From: an uncultured Clostridia bacterium
Lineage (GTDB): Bacteria; Bacillota; Clostridia; UBA1381
Direction: 5' to 3'
NCBI GenBank assembly: GCA_947631085.1
Contig: CANRJY010000010.1
Location: 1 to 64,000, forward strand
DNA: 64,000 bases
How positions within the stretch are numbered: the stretch's first letter is position 1; every line of letters begins with the position of its first letter. Shown here in pieces: positions 21,502 through 31,061 of the stretch. Under the pieces are notes generated by a model. That model did no database searches. It was not told the DNA's origin and saw only the letters and a program-made list of their open reading frames with translations. Both the position numbers and the translations under genes were made by a program.

Positions 21502-21687
21502 TTACCAGCTCGCCTTTCTTACGCCGGGAATCTGTCCCTTGTAAGCCAATTCTCTGAAGCAGATACGGCAAATGCCGAACTTTCTCAGATACGCGTGCGG
21601 TCTGCCGCAGATCTTGCATCTGGTGTATGCTCTTGTCGAATACTTCGGCTTTCTCTGCTGCTTAATAATCATGGATTTCTTAGCCAT
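21502..21687 (-). CDS. rpsN: 30S ribosomal protein S14, zinc type
   Basis: The short 61-residue form of S14, with a zinc site made by two CxxC pairs (CKICG near residue 24 and CRICF near residue 40). Zinc-free paralogues of about 90 residues occur in some Firmicutes; none is seen in the window. It lies between rplE and rpsH in the standard order. Confidence 0.97.
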   Translation of the reverse strand: MAKKSMIIKQQRKPKYSTRAYTRCKICGRPHAYLRKFGICRICFRELAYKGQIPGVRKASW

Positions 21688-21707
21688 TTTATTATCCTCC
21701 TTCTGAA

Positions 21708-22247
21708 CTATGCGCTAAACGGAGCGCCCATCAGCTTTAACAGCTCACGCGCTTCCTCGTCCGTATGTGCGGTTGTAACGAAGTTAACGTCCATACCTCT
21801 GATTTTGTCAATCTTGTCATAGTCGATTTCAGGGAAAATTAACTGTTCTTTAAGTCCCAAAGAATAGTTGCCTCTGCCGTCGAATCCGTTCGGGTTGATG
21901 CCTCTGAAGTCACGCACGCGCGGAAGAGCTACATTGAAGAGTCTGTCGATAAACTCGTACATCTTCGTCGATCTCAATGTTACCTTGCAGCCGATGTTCA
22001 TGCCTTCTCTGAGCTTGAAGTTAGCTACCGACTTTCTCGCCTTTGTGATTATCGGCTTCTGACCGGTGATCGCGGCCAGATCGCCGCAAGCGGCTTCGAT
22101 TGCCTTCGGGTTATCCTTAGCTTCGCCTATACCGATGTTTATAACGACCTTTTCAAGCTTAGGGATCTGCATTACGCTTTTATAACCGAATTTCTCCATG
22201 AGAGCCGGAGCAATTTCTTTAGTGTATTTATCTTGCATTCTACTCAT
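21708..22247 (-). CDS. rplE: 50S ribosomal protein L5
   Basis: A 179-residue protein that binds 5S rRNA and touches P-site tRNA. Family patterns visible are [17 protein letters not shown] near residue 28, [10 protein letters not shown] near 65 and [20 protein letters not shown] near 112. Length is normal. It follows rplX by 26 bases. Confidence 0.97.
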   Translation of the reverse strand: MSRMQDKYTKEIAPALMEKFGYKSVMQIPKLEKVVINIGIGEAKDNPKAIEAACGDLAAITGQKPIITKARKSVANFKLREGMNIGCKVTLRSTKMYEFIDRLFNVALPRVRDFRGINPNGFDGRGNYSLGLKEQLIFPEIDYDKIDKIRGMDVNFVTTAHTDEEARELLKLMGAPFSA

Positions 22248-22273
22248 TGTTAGAATTTACCTCCTCTCGAAAA

Positions 22274-22597
22274 TTAATCGTTAAATGTTTCCTTGCATTT
22301 TTTGCAGTATTTTACCTTGGAGCCGTCCTCAAGAATCTGTACGCCCGTTCTTGCCGGCTTTCCGCACTTAGAGCAAATTCTCATTACGTTTGAAACGTCG
22401 ATCGGCGTCTCCATGTGAATGATCCCGCTTTCCTGACCCTGCATACGAGCCTTCTGGTGCTTCTTCGCAACAGCCACGCCCTCGACAATTACCTTGCCCT
22501 TAGCCGGAAAAGCCTCTATAATCTTGCCCTTTCTGCCTTTATCCTTACCGGCAATGACCTGCACCTCATCGCCGCGCTTAACATGCATTTTGTTCAT
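22274..22597 (-). CDS. rplX: 50S ribosomal protein L24
   Basis: A 107-residue assembly starter of the large subunit. A KOW motif is at the start (VKRGDEVQVIAGKDKGRKGKI), and the C-terminal third has two CxxC pairs (CSKCG, CKKC), likely a zinc ribbon, which many bacterial L24 proteins have. ATG at 22597 with GGAGG eight bases upstream is chosen over the Met three codons later. Confidence 0.96.
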   Translation of the reverse strand: MNKMHVKRGDEVQVIAGKDKGRKGKIIEAFPAKGKVIVEGVAVAKKHQKARMQGQESGIIHMETPIDVSNVMRICSKCGKPARTGVQILEDGSKVKYCKKCKETFND

Positions 22598-22614
22598 TGA
22601 TATATCCTCCTTAA

Positions 22615-22983
22615 TTAAAGAACTTCCGGAGCCAATGATAAAATCTTCATGTACTCTTTATCTCTCAGCTCTCTCGCAACAGGGCCGAAAATACGAGTAC
22701 CTCTGGGGTTTTTATCGTCTCTTACGATTACCGCCGCGTTATCGTCAAATCTTATATATGAACCGTCGGCGCGCTTTGTAGCCTTTACCGTTCTTACTAC
22801 AACGGCCTTAACGACGTCGCCCTTCTTAACAACACCGCCCGGCGCTGCTTTTTTCACGCTGCAAATGATTTCATCTCCGACTGCCGCATATCTTTTCTTC
22901 GAGCCGCCCATTACACGAATGCACATTACTTCCTTAGCGCCCGTGTTGTCCGCGACTCTTAAAAGTGTTTGCTGCTGAACCAT
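22615..22983 (-). CDS. rplN: 50S ribosomal protein L14
   Basis: A 122-residue OB-fold protein at the subunit interface, contacting 16S helix 14. It starts [19 protein letters not shown] and ends [18 protein letters not shown], both diagnostic. It is placed between rpsQ and rplX in the usual order, with gaps under 30 bases. Confidence 0.98.
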   Translation of the reverse strand: MVQQQTLLRVADNTGAKEVMCIRVMGGSKKRYAAVGDEIICSVKKAAPGGVVKKGDVVKAVVVRTVKATKRADGSYIRFDDNAAVIVRDDKNPRGTRIFGPVARELRDKEYMKILSLAPEVL

Positions 22984-23010
22984 TTAAAACTTCCTCCTTC
23001 CGGACAGTTA

Positions 23011-23265
23011 TTACTTAACCTTCTCTACGATTTCAACCAATCTCCATCTCTTATCCTTGGAGAGCGGTCTTGTTTCCATGACCCTTACCGTATCGCCGAT
23101 CGAGCATACGTTATCCTCATCGTGCGCTTTCAGCTTATAGGTCTTTTTTACGATTTTGCTGTAAAGCGGATGCTTTACGTTATATTCGATGGCAACGACA
23201 ATGGTCTTATCCATTTTATTGCTTACGACCTTGCCGACCTTTACCTTGCGTCTGTTTCTTTCCAC
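23011..23265 (-). CDS. rpsQ: 30S ribosomal protein S17
   Basis: An 84-residue OB-fold protein binding the 5' domain of 16S rRNA. The segments [19 protein letters not shown] and [20 protein letters not shown] are typical of the family. It lies between rpmC and rplN. Confidence 0.97.
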   Translation of the reverse strand: MERNRRKVKVGKVVSNKMDKTIVVAIEYNVKHPLYSKIVKKTYKLKAHDEDNVCSIGDTVRVMETRPLSKDKRWRLVEIVEKVK

Positions 23266-23324
23266 AGATAGTGCCTCCTTTCAGACAATTCTGATATTAG
23301 CTATTAAAACGTTCTTACGCTCGA

Positions 23325-23528
23325 TTACATCGCGGAACCCTGTAATTCTCTCTCGCGAATGATGGTAAGTATACGAGCGATGGTTTTCTTAACGTCACCT
23401 ATGCGCTTGGGGTTGTCAAGCTGGTTAATAGCGTTCTGAAATCTTAAATTAAACAGTTCCTGCTTGCTGTCCTGCAACTTTTCCTCAAGCTCCGCTGTTG
23501 ATAATTCTCTAAGCTCATTAACTTTCAT
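23325..23528 (-). CDS. rpmC: 50S ribosomal protein L29
   Basis: A 67-residue two-helix protein near the exit tunnel, next to L23 in the docking area for trigger factor and SRP. The pattern [20 protein letters not shown] followed by [15 protein letters not shown] is the L29 signature. It starts two bases after rplP ends. Confidence 0.97.
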   Translation of the reverse strand: MKVNELRELSTAELEEKLQDSKQELFNLRFQNAINQLDNPKRIGDVKKTIARILTIIRERELQGSAM

Positions 23529-23530
23529 TC

Positions 23531-23953
23531 TTATTCACCATCCTCTGCTTCACGCTTTACAAACTTGCACTTGATGGGCAGCTTGTGCATCGCAAGACGC
23601 ATAGCCTCTCTTGCAGCTTCCTCCGGTACGCCCGCGATCTCAAAGAGAACGCGTCCCGGCTTTACAACCGCTACCCAATACTCGGGTGCGCCCTTACCTG
23701 AACCCATTCGAGTCTCGGCGGGCTTTCTCGTTACCGGCTTATCAGGGAATATCTTTATCCAAACCTGACCGCCTCTGCGCGTATATCTTGTCATAGCTAT
23801 ACGGGCAGCCTCTATCTGTCTTGACGTGATCCATGCCGGCTCTGTCGCCTGTAAGCCATACTCGCCGTTCGATACAACGTTACCGCGTGTTGCCTTACCC
23901 TTCATTCTGCCGCGCATTACGCGTCTGTACTTTACTCTTTTAGGCATTAACAT
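23531..23953 (-). CDS. rplP: 50S ribosomal protein L16
   Basis: A 140-residue protein that helps organise the A-site region and tRNA binding. It starts [19 protein letters not shown] and contains [19 protein letters not shown], both diagnostic. The ATG lies two bases after the rpsC stop, with GAGGAGG inside the end of rpsC serving as its ribosome site. Confidence 0.97.
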   Translation of the reverse strand: MLMPKRVKYRRVMRGRMKGKATRGNVVSNGEYGLQATEPAWITSRQIEAARIAMTRYTRRGGQVWIKIFPDKPVTRKPAETRMGSGKGAPEYWVAVVKPGRVLFEIAGVPEEAAREAMRLAMHKLPIKCKFVKREAEDGE

Positions 23954-23955
23954 GA

Positions 23956-24735
23956 TTATCTGCTGCCTCCTCTCGAGTTATTTCTGTCGGAATTTCTGTC
24001 CGATCTCTCACGTCTGTCGGAATTTCTGCGTCCGCCGCGTCTCTCGCCGCGCTCGCGTCTGTTTCCGGCAGCCTGTGCAGCCGCTTCCTTCTTTCTGCCC
24101 TCGGCTACGTTTAAGATCTCGCCCTTGTAGATCCAAACCTTAACGCCCAATATACCGTAGGTGGTCTTTGCCTCAGCAAAGCCGTAGTCGATGTCGGCTC
24201 TCAATGTCTGCAGAGGGATCGTGCCCTCGTGGTACTGCTCTGTTCTCGCGATTTCCGCGCCGCCTACACGACCGGCAACCGCCGTCTTGATACCCTTAAC
24301 GCCGAGGCGCATAGCTCTGCCCATAACCTGCTTCATAGCGCGTCTGAACGAGATACGTCTCTCAAGCTGCGCCGCAATATTCTCGGCAACGAGCTGCGCG
24401 TTTGTATCCGGAGATTTAACCTCCATAATATTTACGCTTACGCTCTTTGACGTGAGCTTTTCGATCTCGTTCTTGAGCTTGTCTATCTCTGCGCCGCCGC
24501 GTCCGATGATGATACCGGGCTTAGCCGCGTGGATCGTGATATAAACTCTGTTGTTCTTTCTCTCGATCGCCGTCTTTGCGATACCCGCGTCAAAGCATAC
24601 CTTTTTGATATATTTTCTTATATTGTAATCTTCGACCAACTGATCTCCGAAGTCCTTCTTTCCGGCGAACCATCTCGAATCCCAGTCCTTGATGACTCCG
24701 ACTCTCAGTCCGTGCGGATTAACCTTCTGTCCCAT
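23956..24735 (-). CDS. rpsC: 30S ribosomal protein S3, with Arg/Ser/Asp-rich tail
   Basis: A head protein forming part of the mRNA entry channel. The KH domain is at about 38-110 with the GXXG loop in [12 protein letters not shown], followed by the S3 C-terminal domain. The 259 residues include a tail of about 40 residues after position 215 made almost only of Arg, Gly, Asn, Asp and Ser (repeats such as [15 protein letters not shown]). Such tails vary freely among Clostridia; this one is likely disordered and rRNA-binding. Confidence 0.96.
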   Translation of the reverse strand: MGQKVNPHGLRVGVIKDWDSRWFAGKKDFGDQLVEDYNIRKYIKKVCFDAGIAKTAIERKNNRVYITIHAAKPGIIIGRGGAEIDKLKNEIEKLTSKSVSVNIMEVKSPDTNAQLVAENIAAQLERRISFRRAMKQVMGRAMRLGVKGIKTAVAGRVGGAEIARTEQYHEGTIPLQTLRADIDYGFAEAKTTYGILGVKVWIYKGEILNVAEGRKKEAAAQAAGNRRERGERRGGRRNSDRRERSDRNSDRNNSRGGSR

Positions 24736-24754
24736 GAATTAACCTCCTTTTCGA

Positions 24755-25093
24755 TTAATTTTCCTTTTCCTTCAATACTAAGGTGATATGGCTGGTTCTC
24801 TTTAAAATCTTGAATGCTCTGCCCCGTGCGTGCGGCTGTATTCTCTTTAAAGTAGGACCGGGCGTCGCGAAACATTCCGCAACGTATAAACTGTTCTTAT
24901 CCATACCGTGGTTGTTCTCAGCGTTGGCAACCGCCGACGCGAGAAGCTTCTGCAAATACTCGCTTGCCGATTTCGGCGTGTTCGCAAGAATACCCTTTGC
25001 GACGTTGACAGGCTTGTTTCTTATCAAATCAAGCACTATCTTCACCTTTCTCGGCGAAATACGAGCATATCTTAAAACTGCGCGTGCTTCCAT
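24755..25093 (-). CDS. rplV: 50S ribosomal protein L22
   Basis: A 112-residue protein whose long beta hairpin lines the exit tunnel, where macrolides act. The start [18 protein letters not shown] and the end [17 protein letters not shown] are typical. ATG 25093 has AAGGAGG upstream; the frame extends to 25114 without a better site. Between rpsS and rpsC as usual. Confidence 0.97.
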   Translation of the reverse strand: MEARAVLRYARISPRKVKIVLDLIRNKPVNVAKGILANTPKSASEYLQKLLASAVANAENNHGMDKNSLYVAECFATPGPTLKRIQPHARGRAFKILKRTSHITLVLKEKEN

Positions 25094-25172
25094 TTCGGAA
25101 TCCTCCTTTTGCAATATTCTCGAACGGGGATTTTACTCCCCTCTGTAAATCCTGTTATTCTGACCTCAGTTA

Positions 25173-25445
25173 TTATTTAGAGGTTTTCGCTCCCGCGTGA
25201 CCTCTAAAGGTTCTTGTCGGTGCGAACTCGCCGAGTCTGTGACCTACCATATCCTCGCTGATGAATACGGGGACGTGCTTTCTGCCGTCATGAACGGCAA
25301 TAGTGTGTCCGACCATTTCCGGGAAAATTGTGGAAGCTCTTGACCAAGTTTTTATAACCTTCTTTTCGTTCGCCTCGTTCATCGCGTCTATTCTCTGCAT
25401 CAGACGCTCCTCAACGAAAGGTCCTTTTTTAAGTGATCTGCCCAT
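25173..25445 (-). CDS. rpsS: 30S ribosomal protein S19
   Basis: A 90-residue head protein forming a complex with S13. It starts [19 protein letters not shown] and has the family core [15 protein letters not shown] and [19 protein letters not shown] precedes ATG. It follows rplB by 33 bases. Confidence 0.98.
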   Translation of the reverse strand: MGRSLKKGPFVEERLMQRIDAMNEANEKKVIKTWSRASTIFPEMVGHTIAVHDGRKHVPVFISEDMVGHRLGEFAPTRTFRGHAGAKTSK

Positions 25446-25478
25446 TAAATCTTCCTCCTTTCAAATCAATCTTATATA

Positions 25479-26312
25479 TTATTTAGCGTTTCTTCTCTTT
25501 ACAATGAACTTATCGTTCTTGTTCTTATGCTTTCTCGTCTTAAGACCGAGAGCGGGCTTACCCCACGGAGTAACCGGTGCGGGACGTCCGATAGGCGACT
25601 TACCTTCACCACCGCCGTGCGGGTGGTCGTTCGGGTTCATAACAACGCCTCGAACTGTCGGTCTCCAGCCCATGTGACGCTTTCTGCCGGCTTTACCGAT
25701 AGAAATGTTCTCATGCTGCTGATTGCCTACTATACCGATCGTAGCCTTGCAGTCAAGTCTTACCATTCTTACCTCGCCCGAGGGAAGTCTTACCTGACCG
25801 TAGTCGCCCTCTTTTGCCATAAGCTGCGCGCTGTTTCCCGCGCTTCTTACAAGCTGAGCGCCCTTGCCGGGGTGAAGCTCGATATTGTGGATAAGCGTAC
25901 CGACCGGAATGTCTCTGATGAACAGCGCGTTTCCGGGCTTGATGTCCGCGCCCTCGCCCGATACTACAACGTCGCCGTCCGTAAGACCGAGAGGAGCGAT
26001 GATGTATGCCTTTTCGCCGTCCTCATACTGAATGAGAGCGATGTTAGCGCTTCTGTTCGGATCGTACTCGATACCGATAACCGTTGCCGGCATACCGTCT
26101 TTATTTCTCTTAAAGTCAATAATTCTGTATTTTCTTCTGTTGCCGCCGCCGCGGTGACGAACGGTAATTCTACCGTATGAGTTTCTTCCGGCGTGCTTAT
26201 CCTTCTTATCGAGAAGCGAACGCTCCGGAGTTTTTTTCGTGATTTCAGCGAAATCCGAAACCGTCATAAATCTTCTGGCAGGCGACGTAGGATTATACTT
26301 TTTTATAGCCAT
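25479..26312 (-). CDS. rplB: 50S ribosomal protein L2
   Basis: A 277-residue protein close to the peptidyl transferase centre, needed for subunit joining. The C-terminal signature [17 protein letters not shown] includes the conserved His that contacts the active region. Length is standard. The 98-base gap to rplW upstream is AT-rich and holds no gene. Confidence 0.98.
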   Translation of the reverse strand: MAIKKYNPTSPARRFMTVSDFAEITKKTPERSLLDKKDKHAGRNSYGRITVRHRGGGNRRKYRIIDFKRNKDGMPATVIGIEYDPNRSANIALIQYEDGEKAYIIAPLGLTDGDVVVSGEGADIKPGNALFIRDIPVGTLIHNIELHPGKGAQLVRSAGNSAQLMAKEGDYGQVRLPSGEVRMVRLDCKATIGIVGNQQHENISIGKAGRKRHMGWRPTVRGVVMNPNDHPHGGGEGKSPIGRPAPVTPWGKPALGLKTRKHKNKNDKFIVKRRNAK

Positions 26313-26410
26313 TATCCTTTATCTCCTTATCTTTTAAATTTTCTCTTCCTATTTCTCATTACTTATCTTTTTAGGGCATATATAATAGGAAATAATTTAT
26401 TTAAAATTGA

Positions 26411-26713
26411 TTACATCTCGAAGAACTCGATTGTCTTGCTGTCCTCTGTGAGAGTTACTATCGCTTTCTTCCATGAAGGACGTCTGCCTTCAAATCTGCC
26501 CATTCTCTTTACCTTGCCGTCGTACTGCATGGTGTTTACCTTTGCAACCTTGACGCCGAAAACTTCCTCGACCGCCTTCTTTACCTCGATCTTGTTAACG
26601 GTTACGGGAACCTTGAAGGTGTACTTCTTTATTTCGTTACCCTCTCTGTCATAAACCGGATTCATGCTTTCCTCTGTTATGACGGGCTTTCTCAGAATAT
26701 CGTATGCATTCAT
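26411..26713 (-). CDS. rplW: 50S ribosomal protein L23
   Basis: A 100-residue exit-tunnel protein that docks trigger factor and SRP. It starts [18 protein letters not shown] and has the [21 protein letters not shown] core, typical of the family. Its ATG overlaps the rplD stop by one base (TAATG), a translational coupling arrangement. Confidence 0.97.
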   Translation of the reverse strand: MNAYDILRKPVITEESMNPVYDREGNEIKKYTFKVPVTVNKIEVKKAVEEVFGVKVAKVNTMQYDGKVKRMGRFEGRRPSWKKAIVTLTEDSKTIEFFEM

Positions 26714-27336
26714 TACGCGAGCACCTCCTCAATCTTTGCTACGGCGTCCTTCGAAACGATAAACGCGTCGTGGTTGAGAACATCATATGTGTTGAGGCTT
26801 CCAACGTGTGTCGGAGTTACGCCCTTGATGTTTCTTGCCGACTTGTATACCTTTTCGTCAGCCTGAGCCGTTACTATAAGCGCCTTATCGCTTATCTCGA
26901 GACCCTTTAAAAGAGCCGCGATTTTCGCTGTCTTGATCTCGTCAACCTTCAGCTCGTCAATTACGAATACCTTGTAATCAGCGTACTTAGCGGAAAGAGC
27001 GCTCTTGAGAGCAAGTCTCTTAACCTTTTTGTTTACGCTGTAGCGATAGCTTCTCGGCTTAGGGCCTAAAGCTACGCCGCCGCCCGTCCATTGCGGAGCG
27101 CGGATACTGCCCTGTCTTGCGCGGCCCGTATCCTTCTGTCTCCAGGGCTTGATGCCGCCGCCGCGTACTTCCGTGCGCGTCTTTGTGCTCTGTGTACCCT
27201 GTCTCTGGTTCGCGAGATAGTTTACAACTACCGTATGCAGAACCGTTTTATTCACTTCAGCCGCGAAAATCGCATCGGATACTTCCATACTGCCGGTTTT
27301 CACGCCTTCCATGTTATATAAAGCAACTGTAGCCAT
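26713..27336 (-). CDS. rplD: 50S ribosomal protein L4
   Basis: A 207-residue protein with an extended loop reaching into the exit tunnel ([19 protein letters not shown], about residues 62-80). In Gammaproteobacteria L4 represses the S10 operon at its leader. The long structured leader upstream of rpsJ here invites the question of whether an equivalent exists, but nothing in the sequence proves it. Confidence 0.97.
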   Translation of the reverse strand: MATVALYNMEGVKTGSMEVSDAIFAAEVNKTVLHTVVVNYLANQRQGTQSTKTRTEVRGGGIKPWRQKDTGRARQGSIRAPQWTGGGVALGPKPRSYRYSVNKKVKRLALKSALSAKYADYKVFVIDELKVDEIKTAKIAALLKGLEISDKALIVTAQADEKVYKSARNIKGVTPTHVGSLNTYDVLNHDAFIVSKDAVAKIEEVLA

Positions 27337-27363
27337 TATATTTCCTCCTTTCCAATACCTCGA

Positions 27364-27993
27364 TTATGCCTTGACGCTGTTTCTTACGGTAACAAGACCG
27401 CCCTTTGCGCCGGGAATAGCTCCCTTTACGAGTATTAAATTCTTCTCAGCGTCAACCTTGACAACCTCTAAGTTCTGGATCGTAACCTTTACGACACCCA
27501 TGTGTCCGGGAAGCTTCTTACCCTTTAAAACTCTGCCGGGGTTAGAACACATACCCATTGAACCGGATACTCTTTTGCTCTTTGAACCGTGAGTCATCGG
27601 ACCTCTGTGCATTCCGTGTCTTTTCATCGGACCCGCGAAGCCGTGTCCCTTTGAAATACCGCTCACGTCAACCTTGTCTCCGGCTGCGAAAACGTCAGCC
27701 TTGATCTCGTCGCCCACGTTATACGCCGAGCAATCCTCGAGTCTTAACTCTCTGACGTACTTTTTGTTAGCGGTGTCAGCCTTCTTAAAGTGACCCTTCT
27801 GCGGCTTGTTGAGAAGTTTTTCTCTAACGTCGCCGAAGCCTACCTGAACAGCTTCGTAGCCGTCCGTGTCAACGGTCTTTCTCTGCGTTACAACACAGGG
27901 ACCCGCCTCGACAACGGTTACCGGTACTACCTTGCCGTCCTCGGCAAAAATCTGGGTCATACCAAGCTTTGTACCTAAAATAGCTTTTTTCAT
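27364..27993 (-). CDS. rplC: 50S ribosomal protein L3
   Basis: A 209-residue early assembly protein with a loop extending to the peptidyl transferase centre. It starts [16 protein letters not shown] and has the signature [19 protein letters not shown] with its modified-glutamine region. GGAGG precedes ATG. It follows rpsJ across a 111-base gap. Confidence 0.98.
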   Translation of the reverse strand: MKKAILGTKLGMTQIFAEDGKVVPVTVVEAGPCVVTQRKTVDTDGYEAVQVGFGDVREKLLNKPQKGHFKKADTANKKYVRELRLEDCSAYNVGDEIKADVFAAGDKVDVSGISKGHGFAGPMKRHGMHRGPMTHGSKSKRVSGSMGMCSNPGRVLKGKKLPGHMGVVKVTIQNLEVVKVDAEKNLILVKGAIPGAKGGLVTVRNSVKA

Positions 27994-28104
27994 TTCATTT
28001 CCTCCTTAACAGTTATTGGTTTCCGAAAGCCAGCGGAAACTTGACCCGCATCATAGCCCAAGTTACGAGGCTACTGCGATATAAGTGAATTTGATTTGCC
28101 GGAA

Positions 28105-28419
28105 TTACTTCTGAATTACGTCGATTTCAACGCCTGCCGGTAAATCTATCTTGATAAGCGATTCCATCGTCTTTGCGCCCGGAACAACTATATCAATCAG
28201 TCTTTTGTGAGTTCTTCTTTCGAACTGCTCACGAGAATCCTTGTCCTTATGAACCGCTCTTAAGATTGTGATTATCTCCTTTTCGGTCGGCAGAGGAATG
28301 GGGCCTGATACCTTAGCTCCCGTTCTCTTTGCGATTTCAACAATCTTTTCAGCGCTCTGATCCAAAATCACATGATCATAAGCCTTTAACTTGATTCTGA
28401 TTTTCTGGTTTGCTGCCAT
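28105..28419 (-). CDS. rpsJ: 30S ribosomal protein S10
   Basis: First gene of the operon, 104 residues. S10 is part of the 30S head and, as NusE, of antitermination complexes. ATG 28419 has AAGGAGGG upstream and gives [18 protein letters not shown]; the longer frame to 28488 has no ribosome site. The C-terminus [27 protein letters not shown], here in pieces [15 protein letters not shown] and [12 protein letters not shown], is typical. It lies about 330 bases downstream of the operon promoter. Confidence 0.98.
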   Translation of the reverse strand: MAANQKIRIKLKAYDHVILDQSAEKIVEIAKRTGAKVSGPIPLPTEKEIITILRAVHKDKDSREQFERRTHKRLIDIVVPGAKTMESLIKIDLPAGVEIDVIQK

Positions 28420-28748
28420 ACTTTTCCCTCCTTGTAATTTTTTTACGTTGTAATCTGCACGACAGCGCCTTGAGAAAATTGCACACACCGCCGGGTGTTT
28501 CGCACCACCCTTAAAATAAAACCCAAATCACTTTTTATCCAAGCAATTCAGGCTTCTTAGTCAATTTTCGCCGCGTAAATGCCGTATTTTTGCCGTTTTT
28601 CGCTCACACAGGAGAGCGCAAAAGGGCGCAAATATCGCATTTAACAGCGTGACTGCCGCCCGGTTTCCTGAATCGGACATTCTCCACGGAAAAACCGGCG
28701 TTTTCCGCCGCAACCTCCCGCTTCATCGTTTGTTCAAGTGTCACAACA
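28420..28748 (-). promoter_or_regulatory. Long structured 5' leader of the S10 operon
   Basis: About 330 transcribed bases precede rpsJ. They hold a CGGCG/CGCCG hairpin followed by a T run near the 5' end, a GCGCTC...GAGCG hairpin (28600-28620), and a stretch at 28565-28650 loosely like the hairpin repeats at 15254 and 17422. The length and hairpins suggest autoregulation or attenuation, which is inference only. Confidence 0.5.
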
Positions 28749-28754
28749 TTAGCT

Positions 28755-28783
28755 ATTATACAGTATTTTTGCCATTTTTGCAA
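28755..28783 (-). promoter_or_regulatory. sigma-A promoter of the S10-spc-alpha operon
   Basis: On the minus strand: TTGCAA (28778-28783), 17-base spacer, TATAAT (28755-28760). No other strong promoter was found before rplQ, so it may serve the whole 16-kb operon. Confidence 0.8.
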
Positions 28784-28873
28784 GCCTTTTTTACTAAAAA
28801 TACCAACAAAAAGTTCTACGAAATTGTAGAAATTTTATACGAAATTTTGTGCAAATTGACGAATGATTTTAAA

Positions 28874-28906
28874 GTAAAACCGCCCCGTTTCGGAGGGCGG
28901 TTTTAC
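28874..28906. terminator. Strong bidirectional terminator
   Basis: A 12-bp perfect stem GTAAAACCGCCC (28874-28885) with its complement at 28895-28906. It separates the candidate RNA at 28940-29119 from the S10 promoter. Confidence 0.75.
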
Positions 28907-28939
28907 CGAAGTTTGTCTCGCAGCATATATTGACGCACC

Positions 28940-29119
28940 AAAAAAGCGCGCCGCAGAGCAACGCGCTGAAAAACGCGTTCCCCTATATGGTCGCCAAACA
29001 CATTAAATTACATTAATTAAATTGTCCCAGACATATAATAAAGTAATATAGGGTACGCATTTTTTGCAAAAACAAAAAAATGCGTCCAAGACAATTTAAA
29101 ATATTTTAATGTATTTGGC
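28940..29119 (-). ncRNA. Candidate structured small RNA, about 180 nt
   Basis: A consensus promoter (29126-29154) predicts a start at about 29119. The RNA would begin in the 5' arm of a fully paired 15-bp stem (29105-29119 with 28993-29007). Inside are an 8-bp stem (29090-29097 with 29019-29026), an 11-bp hairpin (29055-29065 with 29075-29085) and a CCC/GGG-closed branch. It ends in a GCGCG/CGCGC hairpin with six T (28940-28966). No ORF with a ribosome site is present. The family is not recognised. Its length is like 6S RNA, but the fold and sequence do not clearly match. A mobile element with inverted ends is the main alternative. Confidence 0.6.
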
Positions 29120-29125
29120 ATTATC

Positions 29126-29154
29126 AGTATACCATACCTATTATCGGTTGTCAA
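29126..29154 (-). promoter_or_regulatory. sigma-A promoter of the candidate RNA
   Basis: On the minus strand: TTGACA (29149-29154), 17-base spacer, TATACT (29126-29131). Confidence 0.8.
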
Positions 29155-29180
29155 TATTTTTTAATAGCAAATGTAAAAAA

Positions 29181-29250
29181 CGGGCGAACACGGTTCGCCC
29201 CTACGGGAGTTTGGTTGTCGGGGACGCGGGCGGATAATATCCGCCCCTAC
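29181..29250. repeat. Two palindromic units ending CGCCCCTAC
   Basis: Unit 1, 29181-29204 (GGGCGAAC/GTTCGCCC), and unit 2, 29227-29250 (GGGCGGATA/TATCCGCCC), each end in CCCCTAC. Two more of this family lie at 44575-44640. They sit just after the ABC exporter operon. Confidence 0.8.
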
Positions 29251-29273
29251 GTTCCCGATTTGTGGGGATTATG

Positions 29274-31061
29274 TTATATACGGTATTTTTCCGCTTGTTT
29301 ATTGAACATTTCCGCGTATTTGCCACCGAGCTCCATTAGCTCCGCGTGGCTGCCTTCCTCTATTATTTCGCCGTCCTCAAGCATGAAAATCCTGTCCGCC
29401 ATGCACGTCGTCGAGAGACGGTGCGAGATGAAAATTACCGTCTTTTTCTCCGACAGGTGAAGCATTGTTTCGTTAAGCTTATACTCGCTTATCGGGTCGA
29501 GTGCGGAGGACGGCTCGTCGAGAATTACATAGTGGCAGTTTCTGCTGAAAATTCTCGCTATCGCGAGCTTTTGCTCCTCGCCGCCTGAGAGGTTTACCCC
29601 GTCCTCGCTGAACTCGCGCGTTATCTGCGTGTCTATGCCGTTTTTAAGCGTCGCGAGCTTTTCCGAGAAGCCGCTTTCATCAAGGCTCTTTACTATCCGC
29701 CCGCGCGCCTCGTCCTTGACGAAGCCCATTTCCACGTTCTCGCCGACAGTACCCGCGAAAACCTTGTAGTCCTGGAACACCGAGCCGAATTTGGCGCGGT
29801 ATTTGTCGGTTTCGTATTCCTTTATGTTTTTGCCGTTCAGTAAAATTTCGCCCTCGGTCACATCGTAGAGCCTGAGCAGAAGCTTCGCGAGCGTGCTCTT
29901 GCCCGCGCCGTTGTAGCCGACTATCGCTATTTTTTCGTACGGCTTTAATGTGATGTTTATATTTTTCAGACTGTACCGCTCCTCGCCGTGGTATTTAAAC
30001 GACACGTTCCTGAGCGTCAGCTCGCCGATCTCATCCGCCGGAGCGTCTCCCGGCTGCGTTTCTATTTTCGGGCGGTACGCTAAAAATTCGCGGAAGTTAT
30101 CGACGTACATCGCCTGTTTTGACAGCTCTATACATTGGTCAACGGTCTGTTTCATCTCTCCCGTGAAGTGGTCTGTCGCGGAAATAAGTCCCGCGAGATC
30201 GCCGAAGCCGAGAGCGCGCGTTATGATAGTCTGATAGCAAAGATACATATACATCGCGAATTCGAGCAGTCCGTCCGAAAACAGATTGCCGAATACCGAA
30301 TAGCGTATCAGCGCTTTGCCATCCTTATCCCACACGCCTTTGATACGCTTCATTGTATCGCGGAGCCGCTCGAACAGCGTTTTATGCATATCCGAAAGGC
30401 GTATCTCCTTCGCGTAGTCGGCGAGGTAGAACACGCGCGTCATGTAGTCGCGCTCGCGCTCTATCGGCTTGATTTCGAGATCCATCTGATAACGCTTTTT
30501 TATACGCAGACGGCTCGAGATTATGCGCGCGGCTATCGCTATCAGCGCGAATATAAACAGTGTTTTGTCCGTCAGTGCCATAAAGCCGCCCATGAACACG
30601 CCCTCCGACACGCGCGCGACTATTTTCGTCCATGTCGCGTACATCTCCCAAAGCTTATCGTCCGCCTGAGTTGCCGCCCAGACGAAGTCGGTATAGAATT
30701 TCGGCGTTTCGTAGTATTCGAGATCCATATTATGCGCGTGTTCGAAGATAACCTTCTGCATTCCCGTGCTGACCTTTACCTGCGCCTGCGCGCCGAGGTA
30801 TTCCGCGACATACGCGCCGATAGTATGGCGGATGACGATCACGCCGCTAACGATAAGCATAAATATTAGAATTTCTTTAAACGTTTTGCCGCCCGTCAAT
30901 CCGTTTAATATGTATTGGAGCGCGACCGGTCCCGCGAGCGTGTCCTGGAACGACACGAATACACAAAACAGCGTGTTGCCAATCAGGTATGCGGGCGCGA
31001 AACGGAAATAAAATTTCAGCATTAACAGGTGATTTGATAGTGTATGTAATATTTTTTTCAT
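29274..31061 (-). CDS. ABC exporter half-transporter, second subunit
   Basis: A 595-residue fused exporter: six membrane spans in about residues 1-320 and an ATPase domain after about 345. The ATPase motifs are all present: Walker A (GYNGAGKST), Q-loop (VFQDYKVF), signature LSGGEEQ, Walker B with catalytic Glu (VILDEPSSALD) and the switch His (ISHRLST). It overlaps the preceding exporter gene by four bases (ATGA), so the two form a heterodimer. There is no N-terminal peptidase domain, so it is not a bacteriocin-processing type. The substrate is unknown; multidrug export is likely from the upstream attenuator. Confidence 0.93.
   Translation of the reverse strand: MKKILHTLSNHLLMLKFYFRFAPAYLIGNTLFCVFVSFQDTLAGPVALQYILNGLTGGKTFKEILIFMLIVSGVIVIRHTIGAYVAEYLGAQAQVKVSTGMQKVIFEHAHNMDLEYYETPKFYTDFVWAATQADDKLWEMYATWTKIVARVSEGVFMGGFMALTDKTLFIFALIAIAARIISSRLRIKKRYQMDLEIKPIERERDYMTRVFYLADYAKEIRLSDMHKTLFERLRDTMKRIKGVWDKDGKALIRYSVFGNLFSDGLLEFAMYMYLCYQTIITRALGFGDLAGLISATDHFTGEMKQTVDQCIELSKQAMYVDNFREFLAYRPKIETQPGDAPADEIGELTLRNVSFKYHGEERYSLKNINITLKPYEKIAIVGYNGAGKSTLAKLLLRLYDVTEGEILLNGKNIKEYETDKYRAKFGSVFQDYKVFAGTVGENVEMGFVKDEARGRIVKSLDESGFSEKLATLKNGIDTQITREFSEDGVNLSGGEEQKLAIARIFSRNCHYVILDEPSSALDPISEYKLNETMLHLSEKKTVIFISHRLSTTCMADRIFMLEDGEIIEEGSHAELMELGGKYAEMFNKQAEKYRI

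Noticed and set aside
28604-28726. A 40-codon ORF in the S10 leader, minus strand
   Set aside because: No ribosome binding site before its ATG, no recognisable product, and it spans the hairpins of the leader. It could only be a leader peptide, for which there is no evidence.
28940-29119. Naming the structured RNA as 6S RNA
   Set aside because: Length fits, but I could not recognise the central bubble and its -10-like sequence, so the identity is left open.
30135-30869. A 244-codon plus-strand ORF inside the ABC exporter gene
   Set aside because: Shadow of a conserved ABC gene on the other strand; no ribosome site or family pattern.
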